This document shows positions 14,001-21,791 of a stretch of DNA of 64,000 nt, piece after piece (within the stretch, counting starts at the first letter, position 1; the number at the start of each line of letters is the position of its first letter). Source of the DNA: Selenia dentaria. Its lineage: Eukaryota > Arthropoda > Insecta > Lepidoptera > Geometridae. Under the pieces are notes generated by a model. That model did not search any database and was not told the origin of the DNA. It saw nothing but the letters and a program-made list of their open reading frames with translations. A program made the position numbers and the translations under genes. The DNA is taken from contig OU862903.1 of the NCBI GenBank assembly GCA_917880725.1, positions 7,959,695 through 8,023,694 on the forward strand. Direction: 5' to 3'.

Positions 14001-17000
14001 GGAAAATGGCGGCGTTTCCCATGCGGTCGCGGCGCGGGCGCGGAGCGGTACACGTTCGCTCGCGGCGACTGTAAATTCGTGACTGTTGCCGCTGCCCAGT
14101 TTAGCCGCCCTGCTCGGAGTTTAACAGCTGCCGGGGGGCGGCGGCGGCGCGCGCTGGTGGTATTCCTTGAAGTGACGTCGCGCGTTGGCGCGAACACATT
14201 CTGTTTATAACGTGAAGATGGAAACAGAGAAAATCAGAGTAATTTTCGAATACCAGTTCCGACGTGGGACTCACACAGCAGAAACTGCTCGAAATGTCAA
14301 CGTGTTTAGAGAAGATACGGCTAACGAACGCACCGTGCGTTTTTAGTTTAACCGCTTTCTTAGTGGAAACTGAGACTTGAAGAATGCACCACGAGGAAGA
14401 CCAGCCACTAAGGTAAATAACGATGAATTGAAGGCGATGGTGGAAGCCGATCTAGATCTAGCCGACTAGAAATACAAATAGGATAGCTGTAACTAGTTTT
14501 AGACTTGCGAAGACTAATATAGTCATTCCTAGAAAATTGTGTGCGTTTTTACAATAAAATCCCAAAACACATAACTGAGTTCACAGAGGGCAAATTCAAG
14601 TTGATTGTAAAAAACGTTTTAATAATAAAAGCTTATTATAAAGTTCGACATTATATAGAAGACAAAGATGCTTGGAATACTCCACTTCTGGCAACCTGTC
14701 ACTCTGCCACCCATCAAATGTAACATTTGTAGTACCTAAGTAGAAACATTGTAAACATCTATATAAAAAGAATGGCCCGAGTTTCTTGCCGCTTATTCTC
14801 GGTAGGCTCTATATATTTTGGAACGCGGTGGTAGTCCCTAAAGTACATTATAATGAATAATTGACGTTCATAAGTACGTATTTGATGCCTACATTGAATA
14901 AATGAATTTGACTTTGATCCGTATCAAACTACCATGGAATTAGCTGCATGGTTCGATGTTAGCATACCCACAATATTGACCCATTTGAACCAAATCGATA
15001 CAACTTGAATAATGGGTACCTCATGATTTGACTGATCTGCAGAGAGGAACACGCGTTGAAGCTTGGCTGACCTTGTTAAACCGATACAGAAATGAAGGGG
15101 TTTTGGACCGAATTGTATCGTGTGATGAAAAGTGGATTCTTTACGAAAATCGCAAGCGAACAACGCAATGGTTGACCCCAGGTCAAATGCCATAATGCCC
15201 TAAAGCTAAGCTTACCCATAGAATGGTGGTAACAGTTTGGTGGTCACTTCATGGTGTACATAACTGTAGCTTCCTCAGATCCAGTCAGTAACACCAGATG
15301 TCTACTGTGCATAATGATGGCGAAACTCAAAATAGAACAGCCCCGACGGTCTTCATCATTATTGCTTCATGATAAAGGAACATCTCACACTGCTCGACAA
15401 CCAGTTTTAACACTACAAAACCTGCAGTTAGAAACCGTCCGTCATCCTCGCCATACTCGCCGGATCTCGCCTCAACCGACTACCATTCTTTCCGCGATAT
15501 GGAGAATATGTTGTACGAAAAAAACTTCAGAGAGCAGTACAAAATGCCTTCACTACAGATCTAGAAATGCCGATCCGTGCGCTAAGTACAAATCCTGGTA
15601 TCGCAAGCAGAAATCTTATTCCGCGATTCAACATACTCTGTTAGCTCCAATAAGTTCATTATCCAATGCGGTATTAAAACTTAACGTTTGAATATTCGTA
15701 AGGACAGAGCAAGCATTGTAAACTGTTTACATGCAATATCGCGACCGGTGTTCAGTCACATAATACAAAAGTTGCGAACCGCCGCGAGCAATGTGTTCTG
15801 TTTCGGGCATATTGCTGCGACACCGCCCCCGCCCCCTTTTCGTATCTCCCTTGTTTCTGTGATCTGTGCTTCACAGTTTGTGGAGTCCAGGTCCCCCAGA
15901 GTTCTATCGCAAAAGTTTGAATGATCTTCCGGTTAGATGGCAGAAATGTAGGTATAGATAACGAGAGTAAATACATTGACTAAATAAATATATTTTATGA
16001 CACAAAAACATTGTTCCAATTTTTCAGTACAAAATGGCAATTTTATACTCTAACCCCTTATACTTTCTGCCCGCGAAAGGGCGGGCGGTATAGAGGTATG
16101 AGCGTTGAAGCGTTGCTTCCAGAACTTACTGAAATACATTCCCGCACAAGTGACAAGCAACACTATCCGTCCCTTTCCCTCTGCACGCCCTCAGATGCGT
16201 CTGTCTCTGTCTAGCGCGCACCACATCATTGCACCTCGTACATCGATACCGCTCGGAGTGGTTGGCCGAGTGCGTGCGAAGCACGGCCAGGTTGGCGAAG
16301 CGAAGCGAGCAGATTGAACAGCGGTATTCGCCGTTGGACTGGAGCGAAAATATATTTTTAGATATATTTCTATTATACGCGGTTTGAAGAGCTCGCAGCG
16401 GAGCTTGAGTTGGCGATCTTAACCGATCAACAAGTTAAGCAACGCTTGCTGCGGTCGTTGGATGGGTGTGTGCTAGTGGCAATGTTAAACTGAGCGCTTC
16501 CGTGCCTCGGAGAGCACGTTAAGCCGTCGGTCACGGTTGCTTGTCTTAAGACAACAATCGTTAGGTTGTCGCTAGTCTTAATAACGATAACAGGTAGTAA
16601 TTTCAAATATTTATATATAATGGTACAGAACCCTTTGTGCGCGACCCTTCATTTGTTTTGCTGTCATCTTAAAAATATGCCTAATTTATCGTAGAACTAT
16701 TTTTTGAGAAAATACTGTGAGACGGTCCTAAGAATCTTACATACATATACCCACAAACATAACCCTTCATACAAATTGTACTAGTAGTTCTGCGAACAGT
16801 AGACCTTGCGAGCACAGTGTTGTCAGCGGCAATTTTTGCAGTAGGTACTTCACAATCTCGGCAACCACTAGACGAAATTATGCTCAATTTGAAATTCCTC
16901 TTTAAAGTCAGGTACCTAATGTGGTGTGTACTAAATTTGTTCAAATTCACTCGGTAAACAAAACCCCAGCAAACTTCCCTTCTTTTTAGAAAAAGTATGC

Positions 17001-20000
17001 CCTCACTCAAAAACAAACGAATACAAACAAAATATTGAATAGTAGAACATGCATACCAAGTTTCGTCAAGATTGGTTGAATAATGCGAGCTGTACAGGAG
17101 GACCAACATGCAACCTAACAAACATACGGACAGACGAAAGTTAATTTGGCCAGTTAAAGCAGACGCTTCGCTCGCTCGGTCGACTATCCCGATTCACCGG
17201 GAATCGCGATAATTTAGACGAATTCAGCAACTTAAACTAATTTGAAATAAGTTAATTCGGATTACTTACTTCTTCATGCCTCATCATATGAGCTTGATAT
17301 GTATCCTTGAAGTGAAAATGCATTGCACAATTATAACATTTAAAAGCAGCCGCTACATACTTCTCATCCTTTCTCGCCTGCTGTAATTCCGTTTTCTGTT
17401 CTTTAACACTTAACTTCAACTTCTCAAAGTATTTCTTTTTACTTCTTTTCGACTTCTCGGTTGACTCCATTAAATCTTCTTCTAAATTTGTTTCTTCTAA
17501 TTCTAATGGATTTATTAATTCTGTGTCAACTGATAAAGTCACTTCTTCGTCTTTGATATCTATTGGTGTATTTGATTCTATGTCTTCATTTACATTTTCC
17601 ATATTTACGAGTACATCAACATTATTTTGTGCATTTTCATTTACGGTATTTTCATTTATGCTGTTTTCTATATTTTCATTATCTCTATTTTCGATATTTG
17701 CATTACCATCACTTCGATCATTTTGATTACCATCATCTTGTACGTTTTCATTATCATTGTTTACCAGCACTAGAGGAATATCTTCATACACATTACCTAT
17801 ATTGACTCGTAAATATAAGTTATTAACTAATTTTTCTTGAGTTTTCTGTATTTCTATACATTCGACATTTAATACGCTTGCATCAAAGTTCTCTTCATTT
17901 CTACCGTCTAACTCCAGCAAAACAGTATCATTTCTTTTCCTCCGCACATCGTTCTTAGTCCATTCCCCATCAACTAGGTCATTTTGAGTGATTCTAACAG
18001 GTTCCATGTTAGGAAGACACAACTCTTCATTAAATAAGCTGTCTCCAACATTATCTTTAGTTGAAAATAGAAAGTCTTCAGTGTGAAATTCATCAGTTTG
18101 ATCTGCTTTTAGTAAGCTGTCATTAACATCGAAGTTTCTTTCATCTTGTAACTCGCAGTAGTTGTTATCATCAAAATCGGACTGTGAGTTTTCGTTATTA
18201 TTGTAAAAATGGTACCTAGTGTTTATATGTTGTAGGCATATATCTTCAGGGCATAATATGGCGACTGTGATATCGCTTCTTTGTAGGTTTATTGTACCTT
18301 TTTCACTGAAAATCAAGGATTAGGTTGTAAGTGAAACTGCTGTTCATACACAGGTTCTAGTTATAAAATCTATATAAACCATGCGTCACAATTACACGAG
18401 TAGTTATTTTTCATTTATGCACAAAGAGTTTTGCTTCAACTTTCATCTGGTGCACGGTACAGGAATGGAACTCTTTGTCTAAGTAAGTGAGAGGAGTGAG
18501 TATCGTTAGAAGTTAATTGTAGGGATATTCAAGTTATGTTTTGTAATAATAAATAATCTACTATACTACACAGGAGTCACAATTAGGTGATGTTTCTTTT
18601 CTCATCATGTAACCGAATTTCTTTGTTGGGATGTGTCCAGAACATATTCTATGGACTATTACAACAATTTGTCTCTTTAATTTATACCTAACACACCAAG
18701 GTATTTATAAAATGTGTGCTAGATAGTTAAGAATAAGGTTATGATGGGACTGGCATGTCAAAAGAAAAAGTCCCTAAATTAAATATAGATTAAAAATTAA
18801 AAAAAAAATTGTTAGATTGTTTGTCCAGTTGACCCTAGTGATATATTTTTGGTTGTGCGCACATTTGCAATCAATCAATATATGAGTATGTATATAAGAA
18901 TCTAAGTCCTGACTGACAGACAACACACAGCCCAAACCACTGGTCATAGAGACTGAAGCTTTGAGGGTGCTTTGGTCTTGGTGGGTAGAGATGTACTAAG
19001 AAAGGGTTTTTCGAAATGCGACCCCTAAGGGGGTAAAAATGGGTGACAACTTTGACAGTCCTTTGTTTTTGAACATATAGGTGTGAAAATTTGTATTTAG
19101 ATAGTTATTTAAAAAAAACTGTATGAGGATGAAGTTGTGGGCAAATTTACTAATTTCTTGTCCGAACGCCAACACACATATCATACATTTAAAATATTGA
19201 TGTAATTTATGTAAGTTTTATTTTTATTTTTTATTTAATTATTCTTCCACACTACAGACTCTTTGGTCCGTACCTTTTGGATTTGTTTTTTTTTATATTA
19301 CATTTTTCTTGGAGATTCGTTCTCCAAACATCACAATAAACATTCTTAAGCTATGGTAGAAATTGCTTAAAAACTAGAGTCCATTTTTTTTTTTCATTTG
19401 TAAATACATAAATCTATTGCTAGTGAACAATATTTCCTAATTTTATACTTATGTGTATGCTATTGGCCAGAAGTACTGGCCTCAGGTTCACGCCTTATAG
19501 TTATATTTAAGATGTTCTATTTGTGTTACTTAAAACCCAATAAAGTTTGAAGTATGGAAAGCTAGTATTTATATATTTACCTAAATAGCACAGGGTACTC
19601 CAGGCTCCTTTTGAGACATATAGACTTGAACAGACACATTTTGTTCAGGAAATAGCAGCAGATAAAGCATAGATGGGAGTCTGGACATAGCTGAAATATA
19701 AGCATTATTATACTAGTTAAATTAAAAAATACTATTTATTTATTTATTTATTTGATTATAAGCGAACAGCATGATGCTGACGTGCTTGTATACTGCTGTG
19801 TTGAAATATTGTAATGTCCACAAATACACTGTTTTAGTTCACTGGCTAAAGGTTGGCAAGAGATTTTTTGGTTGTATGCAGCCAGCCATTAAGTCGGTTC
19901 TTAAATATGTTCACAGATGTAGCACAAACCACCTCCTCAGGCAACCTGTTCCAGCTGTGAGCCCTTTTTTCCTTAGTCCCTTTCTTTATTTAATGGTATG

Positions 20001-21511
20001 GAATGTGTTTACAACTGGATTGAGTTTTGATGCCGGTAAGATTATGATGAAAGCCATATAATTTAGGGGATTTTACAGTAGCTTATTTCTGGTTTTCATT
20101 TATGAGTAGCATGTGCAGGCTTGCCACAATTCTGCCAGTGTCCCGTAGATATAGCAGACAACAAACGAGAGAAAATGATCGGAGGCTCAAATTTTTATAG
20201 AACCAATTATATATATATATATATTATAGAATAAAAAAAATTCCGCTGAAAAAACTTTTTTCAGCGATAGTGTCACAAAATATTTTTTAATATCGTTTTT
20301 TGATAATGGATTTTCGCAAAGTAACGCCTGAATCAATAAATTATTATAGAATAAGCCGAGTTTATATAAGTTTCTTTAATTTGTTAAATATATTTGTACC
20401 AGATTTATAAAACTAAAATTTTTTTTTTTTTTTATGTACAATAGGTTAGCGCTTGACCACAACTCGCCTGATGTTAAGCGTAGTTGTGATCTACGATGGA
20501 AATAATTAAATTAAATAATAATTAAATAATTAAAATAAAATAAATAACAGTCCTTGTTGACTTAAATTTTATTTAACAACTAGCAGACTCATCCACTGCA
20601 TCACTTTTGTTGGTTCCTCACTTATAATAGTTCTACAATGTGATTGGTCTAGAAATTTTATTTCTAGAATAAAAAACGCCTAAGTCACTCAAACATAAGC
20701 TATCTGCCGGTGAAAATCCTGTCAATATTGATCTAGTTGTTCATCACGCACAAAGTGCAGCATCAAGACGGCATGGGTGCGGAAAATAGCCCGCCGACCA
20801 AGTGCCACGTAAGATCTAGTTGTTTCAGAGATTAAGCAGAACAAACAGACATAGGTAGATAAATTTTATATTAATTATATTTACTGTTTATACTTTCTTA
20901 TGCATTCAGTAAGAAGCTGTTATTTTTACACTACATATACACTTTTATCATATTTTTGATAAATTAGTTATACTTGTGTGTATCATTATTATCTAGGAAT
21001 TAATTTTAATCAGTGACCAAATTTGTGAAACTACTTTCACATAATATTTTGATATAGGTACCTACCTAAATCTATACTAATATTATAAAGAGGAAAGATT
21101 TGTAAGTATGTTTGTAACAAATTGGCTCAAAAATTACTGGACTGATTTCAAAAATTCTTTCACCATTGGAGAGCTACATTCACCCTGAGTAACATAGGCT
21201 ATATAAGATTCATCATCATCATCATCCATCACCGCGCGGGTGAAACCGCGGAGAGCAACTAGTGAAATATATAATAATTATTCAGACTATCACGTTTCCA
21301 TTGCTGAAACACAAGCGGGCCTTCAGAAGGTAGTAGGCCGTAATATTATGCACAATCCCAACAACTGTAGTCAAAGCAACAGGCTGAAAGCTCGAAGCAC
21401 GGAAGGAAAACTTACGTGCATTCCAATTACTTCTCGATATTTTTCTCGTGTATCCTCATTTGTATCAGCATTCACTGTGCTGTGGCACACAAAACACAGA
21501 AACGAAGACAT
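1933..21511 (-). CDS. ZAD-C2H2 zinc-finger transcription factor, nine coding exons
   Basis: Spliced gene assembled from exons 21416-21511, 19581-19690, 17270-18305, 16130-16338, 11768-11893, 9562-9759, 8865-8955, 5289-5372 and 1933-2016. The coding total is 2034 nt, i.e. 677 residues plus TAA, with the frame kept at every junction (intron phases 0,2,0,2,2,2,0,0). Order: ZAD (zinc ligands Cys6, Cys9, Cys40, Cys43), acidic Asn/Asp/Glu-rich linker (about 70-380), then fingers at about 392-412, 420-440, 447-466, 479-500, 512-532, 538-558, 565-585, 613-631 and 642-663. Proteins of this family are nuclear: ZAD dimerises and the finger array binds DNA; targets here are unknown. An in-frame TAA directly precedes the ATG. 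Introns hold much transposon DNA but no coding exon is interrupted. The weakest junction is exon 7 to 8 (GC donor). The specific orthologue is not recognised. Confidence 0.9.
2017..3279. other. Intron 8 of ZAD gene, no recognised element
   Basis: No exon recognised on either strand. Short simple repeats (GAAAT)n occur near 2620-2670. A weak open stretch at 2072-2263 has no recognisable domain. Confidence 0.4.
3280..3492 (-). mobile_element. ACCGACTTC-ended MITE, copy 1
   Basis: Starts near ATACCGACTTCCATTC and ends GGAGGAGGTACTC on the opposite strand. Same family as copies at 4832-5030, 40080-40335 and 58535-58745. Non-coding intronic repeat. Confidence 0.7.
3997..4134 (+). mobile_element. 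Short TTATTAATAA-ended MITE, copy 1
   Basis: About 138 bp, very similar to 46204-46347 (shared internal block around CTTTCACGCGTGACATTTAC). The left terminal repeat has lost the TTATTAATAA part; the right one is intact. Non-coding. Confidence 0.7.
4832..5030 (+). mobile_element. ACCGACTTC-ended MITE, copy 2
   Basis: Begins ACCGACTTCCAAAAAAGG and ends GGAAGTCGGT. Opposite orientation to the copy at 3280. Non-coding; intron 8. Confidence 0.75.
5090..5195 (+). mobile_element. Fragment of GACTTCAACACT foldback MITE
   Basis: Shares GGTACCGACTTCGAC and the right half with the copy at 7573-7718. It lies just below exon 8 of the zinc-finger gene. Confidence 0.6.
5289..5372 (-). CDS. ZAD gene exon 8 (end of finger 8, start of finger 9)
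   Basis: Residues 623-650. Starts ALVRHSACH, the His-x3-His half of finger 8, then a short linker and CHACGETFK, the Cys half of finger 9. Acceptor TTATTCCAG, donor AAG|GTATAT, phase 0 both sides. Confidence 0.85.
5517..5881 (+). mobile_element. GCGTTCG-ended inverted-repeat MITE, fullest copy
   Basis: About 365 bp bounded by GGTGCGTTCG and its inverse CGAACGCACTA. Other copies are at 1450-1728, 13255-13650 and 41462-41523. No coding capacity. Sits in intron 7. Confidence 0.75.
5882..6198. other. Intron 7 spacer
   Basis: AT-rich, nothing recognised apart from a (TTG)n run just before the tandem array. Confidence 0.4.
6199..7346. repeat. 222-bp tandem array, about five copies
   Basis: The anchor GTTTACTGTACG recurs at 6311, 6531, 6752, 6975 and 7198, giving periods of 220, 221, 223 and 223 bp. 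Each unit has a GC-rich part with GAGCGAAGCGAGCG and an AT-rich part. Open frames through the array read near-identical peptides in successive units. With no start context or splice sites, I read these as a by-product of the repeat. Located in intron 7 of the zinc-finger gene. Confidence 0.9.
7573..7718. mobile_element. GACTTCAACACT foldback MITE
   Basis: About 145 bp with inverted ends AACCGACTTCAACACTAAAA and its complement TTTGGTGTTGAAGTCAGTT. Non-coding. Related fragment at 5090-5195. Confidence 0.8.
7722..8110 (+). mobile_element. AGCTATTGCATAGC-ended MITE with internal duplication
   Basis: Inverted ends AGCTATTGCATAGCT and GCTATGCAATAGCT. A segment of about 120 bp beginning CATCTATCGATGAA is present twice in tandem (about 7822-7940 and 7948-8060). 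The single-segment form is at 28920-29205 in reverse orientation. Non-coding. Confidence 0.8.
8110..8672 (+). mobile_element. Non-coding repeat family copy with LINE-tail insertion
   Basis: Same order of sequence as 47615-48072, starting TATAATCTCATTCGGTAAT and ending in TATGACAGTTGCATAAA. The last 160 bp form an inverted repeat. About 110 bp at 8330-8445, absent from the other copy, is a LINE-type 3' tail also found at 36348-36410. Confidence 0.75.
8330..8445 (+). mobile_element. LINE/SINE 3'-tail insertion
   Basis: Contains GCCGCACAAGCCATACAAAC followed by an A/G-rich tail of AAGAAGAATAAGAAG. The comparison copy at 47.8 kb runs through without it, marking it as a later insertion. Confidence 0.7.
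8865..8955 (-). CDS. ZAD gene exon 7 (basic linker, first half of finger 8), GC donor
   Basis: Residues 593-622. Found by phase matching: acceptor TTACTTCATAG leads in the required frame into an Arg-rich linker (TRRARRPSS) and the start of a finger (MKCNVCFVYWKT). No GT donor of the right phase exists, but ACA|GCAAGT is a near-perfect GC-AG donor in phase 0. With that splice, finger 8 has 10 instead of 12 residues between Cys616 and His627. The exon is probably real; the exact 3' boundary needs transcript evidence. Confidence 0.7.
9000..9180 (+). mobile_element. Decayed SINE/LINE tail
   Basis: Pyrimidine-rich segment followed by GGTCGACAACGCATCCTCGA, GTGAGCCGCTTGCTGG and CCCATAAAAAAAATGG, which follows the order of a common lepidopteran RTE-like 3' tail. 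Non-coding. Confidence 0.55.
9288..9466 (+). mobile_element. Lep1-like non-autonomous Helitron fragment
   Basis: Starts near TCTAATCAAACTAATATTAT and ends CGCGGGGCGTAGCTAGT. The same start and end style as lepidopteran Lep1-type Helitrons is seen better at 21070-21262. No transposase. Confidence 0.65.
9562..9759 (-). CDS. ZAD gene exon 6 (end of finger 5, fingers 6 and 7)
   Basis: Residues 527-592. Starts with the last His of finger 5, then finger 6 (FTCDQCPSTFSSPYTLNQH...) and finger 7 (YCSTCKVGYNTKKSLLAH with a long His-x6-His ending). Acceptor TATGTTTTCAG, donor GT|GTAAGT, phase 2. Confidence 0.9.
10055..10345 (-). mobile_element. 5S-rRNA-derived SINE, copy 1
   Basis: On the minus strand, 10254-10303 reads CCGATCAACAAGTTAAGCAA, then a CTGCGGTC block and GGATGGGT, following the 5S rRNA internal promoter order (box A, intermediate element, box C). 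A unique body follows, ending CCCAGCAGTGGAAACATAAC, a tail like that of RTE-type LINEs. Second copy at 16385-16590. Confidence 0.7.
10625..10775 (+). mobile_element. tRNA-derived SINE, copy 1
   Basis: Contains GGTGGCCTAGTTGGTCATGG (box A-like) and a decayed box B at about 10728-10742, then AGGATGTTAATTTTTCTGTC. Same family as 28035-28195. The RNA head is too decayed to be a tRNA gene. Confidence 0.65.
11065..11308 (+). mobile_element. Lep1-like Helitron remnant
   Basis: Internal block AAAGATTTGTTTGCTTG and terminal CGCGTGGACAGCTAGTT match the layout of the element at 21070-21262. Degenerate, non-coding. Confidence 0.55.
11768..11893 (-). CDS. ZAD gene exon 5 (rest of finger 4, finger 5)
   Basis: Residues 485-526. 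Completes finger 4 with HFQQHLKRFH (His-x4-His) and carries most of finger 5 (YLCNVCGVSYNNRAAVRAH). Acceptor AATATTTTCAG and donor AT|GTAAGT. Phase 2 on both sides matches exons 4 and 6. Confidence 0.9.
11935..12215 (-). mobile_element. Inverted-repeat element with hammerhead-like core, copy 2
   Basis: Starts ATTTATTGATTCAGGCGTTA (outer arm), contains TTTAGTGACACTTCCGCT, and ends in the core region. The second arm is missing. Family as at 955-1312. Confidence 0.7.
12132..12167 (-). ncRNA. Hammerhead-ribozyme-like motif, copy 2
   Basis: Minus strand: CTGAGGA, T, stem GGCTC/GAGGC closed by loop GTGTA, GAAA, then CACGTGTC. The CUGANGA and GAAA core elements are both intact. The one unpaired base before stem II and a weak stem I are departures from the consensus. 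Confidence 0.4.
12290..13245. mobile_element. Non-autonomous element with about 40-bp terminal inverted repeats
   Basis: Left end CTACTGTCCACTGACGCGTA and right end, read in reverse, CTACCGTCCACTGCCGCGTA continue inversely for about 40 bp (CTTCATAGA...). The interior has no long frame; a (CA)n run lies at 12926-12948. A large part of the interior (12460-12790, reverse complement) recurs at 41541-41751 plus 45077-45160, where it is split by nested hAT elements. Confidence 0.75.
13255..13650 (+). mobile_element. GCGTTCG-ended MITE, rearranged copy
   Basis: Shares GCTGTCAAATACATAGCTGT and the right end CTATTCGAACGCACTATA with 5517-5881, but the segment between is reshuffled and partly inverted. 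Confidence 0.7.
13960..14216. other. GC-rich island directly upstream of mariner remnant
   Basis: Strongly GC- and CpG-rich (for example GCCGGGGGGCGGCGGCGGCG near 14131) within an AT-rich window. It ends at the mariner transposase start at 14217, so it may be mariner 5' sequence or unrelated. No gene recognised in it. Confidence 0.5.
14217..15670 (+). pseudogene. Mariner (Tc1/mariner) transposase, badly decayed and split
   Basis: The N-terminal part begins METEKIRVIFEYQFRRGTHT and continues to the conserved NDELKAMVEADL block near 14450. After a LINE insertion it resumes at about 14913 with ELAAWFDVSIPTILTHLNQI and VSCDEKWILYENRKR, the first catalytic Asp region. Then VTVWWSLHGV and, in another frame, LLLHDKGTSHTARQ (second Asp region) and LQLETVRHP. 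Several stops and frameshifts remain, so it is non-functional. Family length is about 345 residues. Lies in intron 4 of the zinc-finger gene. Confidence 0.85.
14455..14912 (+). mobile_element. 5'-truncated LINE 3' end inserted in mariner
   Basis: Coding tail CAFYNKIPKHITEFTEGKFK...KAYYKVRHYIEDKDAW followed by a 3'UTR with TTGGAACGCGGTGGTAGTC and terminal AATAAATGAATTTGACTTTG. The same tail occurs at 59405-59535. GATC at both sides may be the target duplication. Confidence 0.75.
15671..16129. other. Intron 4 spacer
   Basis: No exon recognised. GC-richer piece at 15780-15930 (ACACCGCCCCCGCCCCC) of unknown nature. Confidence 0.4.
16130..16338 (-). CDS. ZAD gene exon 4 (fingers 2, 3 and first half of 4)
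   Basis: Residues 415-484. Finger 2 (YRCSICSLRFANLAVLRTH...) is canonical. Finger 3 (YRCTRCNDVVRARQRQTHL) is unusual: only 11 residues separate Cys2 from the first His, and the last ligand is Cys. The exon then opens finger 4 (CHLCGNVF) and breaks inside it. Acceptor ends CGCTCCAG; donor CA|GTAAGT, phase 2. GC content is higher than in the flanking introns. Confidence 0.9.
16385..16590 (+). mobile_element. 5S-rRNA-derived SINE, copy 2 (partial)
   Basis: 16420-16470 reads AACCGATCAACAAGTTAAGC, AACG, GCGGTC and TTGGATGGGTG, the same order as 5S rRNA box A, intermediate element and box C. It is 5'-extended by GAGCTCGCAGCGGAGCTTGA and lacks the 3' body of copy 1. Lies in intron 3, just upstream of exon 4. 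Confidence 0.7.
16591..17269. other. Intron 3 repeat-rich spacer
   Basis: Contains a decayed dispersed repeat at about 16905-17150 (ACCAAGTTTCGTCAAGATTG, then ACATACGGACAGACG). No exon. Confidence 0.4.
17270..18305 (-). CDS. ZAD gene exon 3 (acidic linker and finger 1)
   Basis: Residues 70-414 in one open frame. Most of it is a predicted disordered acidic linker. The middle is dominated by Asn, Asp and Glu with NEN/NIEN-type short repeats, followed by a Lys-rich stretch (EKSKRSKKKYFEKLKLS). The 3' end holds a canonical C2H2 finger with Cys392, Cys395, His408 and His412. Acceptor TTGATTTTCAG, donor GAA|GTAAGT, phase 0. Confidence 0.9.
18700..18812 (+). mobile_element. LINE 3'-end fragment with poly-A
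   Basis: GGTTATGATGGGACTGGCAT, then AAAGTCCCTAAATTAAATAT and an A-run. Same tail as the better-preserved LINE at 60200-60648. Confidence 0.7.
18895..19200. repeat. Decayed dispersed repeat
   Basis: GACTGACAGACAACACACAG, CCCTAAGGGGGTAAAAATGG and neighbouring text resemble a common lepidopteran dispersed repeat. No coding potential. The rest of intron 2 up to 19580 is featureless. Confidence 0.5.
19581..19690 (-). CDS. ZAD gene exon 2 (second half of ZAD)
   Basis: Residues 33-69. Contains the second ZAD pair (HLCFICC) followed by the conserved pattern LNKMCLFKSIC, matching the C-x2-C-x3-LN-x4-F-x3-C signature of the ZAD C-terminal half. Acceptor ATATTTCAG and donor AG|GTAAAT. The exon ends in phase 2, and its last two bases join the first base of exon 3 to give Ser69. 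Confidence 0.88.
19770..19990 (-). pseudogene. LINE C-terminal remnant
   Basis: Minus strand reads WNRLPEEVVCATSVNIFKN followed by RLNGWLHTT, the C-terminal signature of CR1/Jockey-like LINE reverse transcriptases (W-N-LP-VV-A-S-FK-L). Only about 50 residues remain. In intron 1 of the zinc-finger gene. Confidence 0.6.
20228..20345 (+). mobile_element. Terminal arm of the hammerhead-core element family
   Basis: GTGTCACAAAATATTTTTTA through ACGCCTGAATCAATAAATTA equals the outer arm of copies at 955, 11935 and 56735. The core is absent. A (TA)n run precedes it at about 20208-20225. Confidence 0.65.
20346..21069. other. Intron 1 spacer
   Basis: No exon recognised. A decayed repeat tail at about 20700-20850 (CTATCTGCCGGTGAAAATCC) matches the piece near 770-860. 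Confidence 0.4.
21070..21262 (+). mobile_element. Lep1-like non-autonomous Helitron
   Basis: Starts TCTATACTAATATTATAAAG and ends CCGCGGAGAGCAACTAGT, with (CAT)n inside. These ends are those of the lepidopteran Lep1 group of non-autonomous Helitrons. No coding capacity. Confidence 0.75.
21416..21511 (-). CDS. ZAD gene exon 1 (start codon, first half of ZAD)
   Basis: Encodes residues 1-32, beginning MSSFLCFVCHS, which carries the first zinc-binding C-x2-C pair of a ZAD. The codon immediately upstream is TAA in frame, which fixes the ATG at 21511. The donor after CAC is a consensus GTAAGT, phase 0. A decayed Copia element lies about 270 bp upstream, so the promoter must be in that short interval or within the transposon. 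Confidence 0.88.
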
Positions 21512-21779
21512 TTATTGCGAGTTGCGACTATTGTAAGTAAATGGAATAAATCGCGCAAAATCTATCCAAATAAACATAAGTAAATAGCATAGATTCATAC
21601 CAACTATCGTCTATCACAGACTATAAGATACTACGTAGACGGACATCTGTAGTGCGTTCGAATAAGGCTACGTTCTGGGAAGCGCCGTCAACGATCACAA
21701 CTGTCGCGCCCCGGTTTAGCGTTCCGGTTAGAATTAATGCATGCAACTTTCAACCCAAGCGGAACGGTAACGCGATAAA
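21512..21779 (-). promoter_or_regulatory. Candidate promoter/5'UTR interval of ZAD gene
   Basis: The 268 bp between the ATG and the Copia sequence. No TATA box is evident. It includes an end fragment TAGTGCGTTCGAATAAGG of the GCGTTCG repeat family at about 21654. Placement is by position only. Confidence 0.3.
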
Positions 21780-21791
21780 AAAAAACATCTT

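Noticed and set aside
14217..15670. Active mariner transposase
   Set aside because: Several stops, frameshifts and a LINE insertion interrupt it.
16420..16470. Genuine 5S rRNA gene
   Set aside because: Only the internal promoter part is 5S-like; the rest of the 5S sequence is missing and a repeat tail is attached in the other copy.
17523..17805. Plus-strand open frames opposite exon 3 of the zinc-finger gene
   Set aside because: They are the antisense of the Asn/Asp/Glu repeat tract and give Phe/Ser- or His/Tyr-rich low-complexity peptides with no domain.
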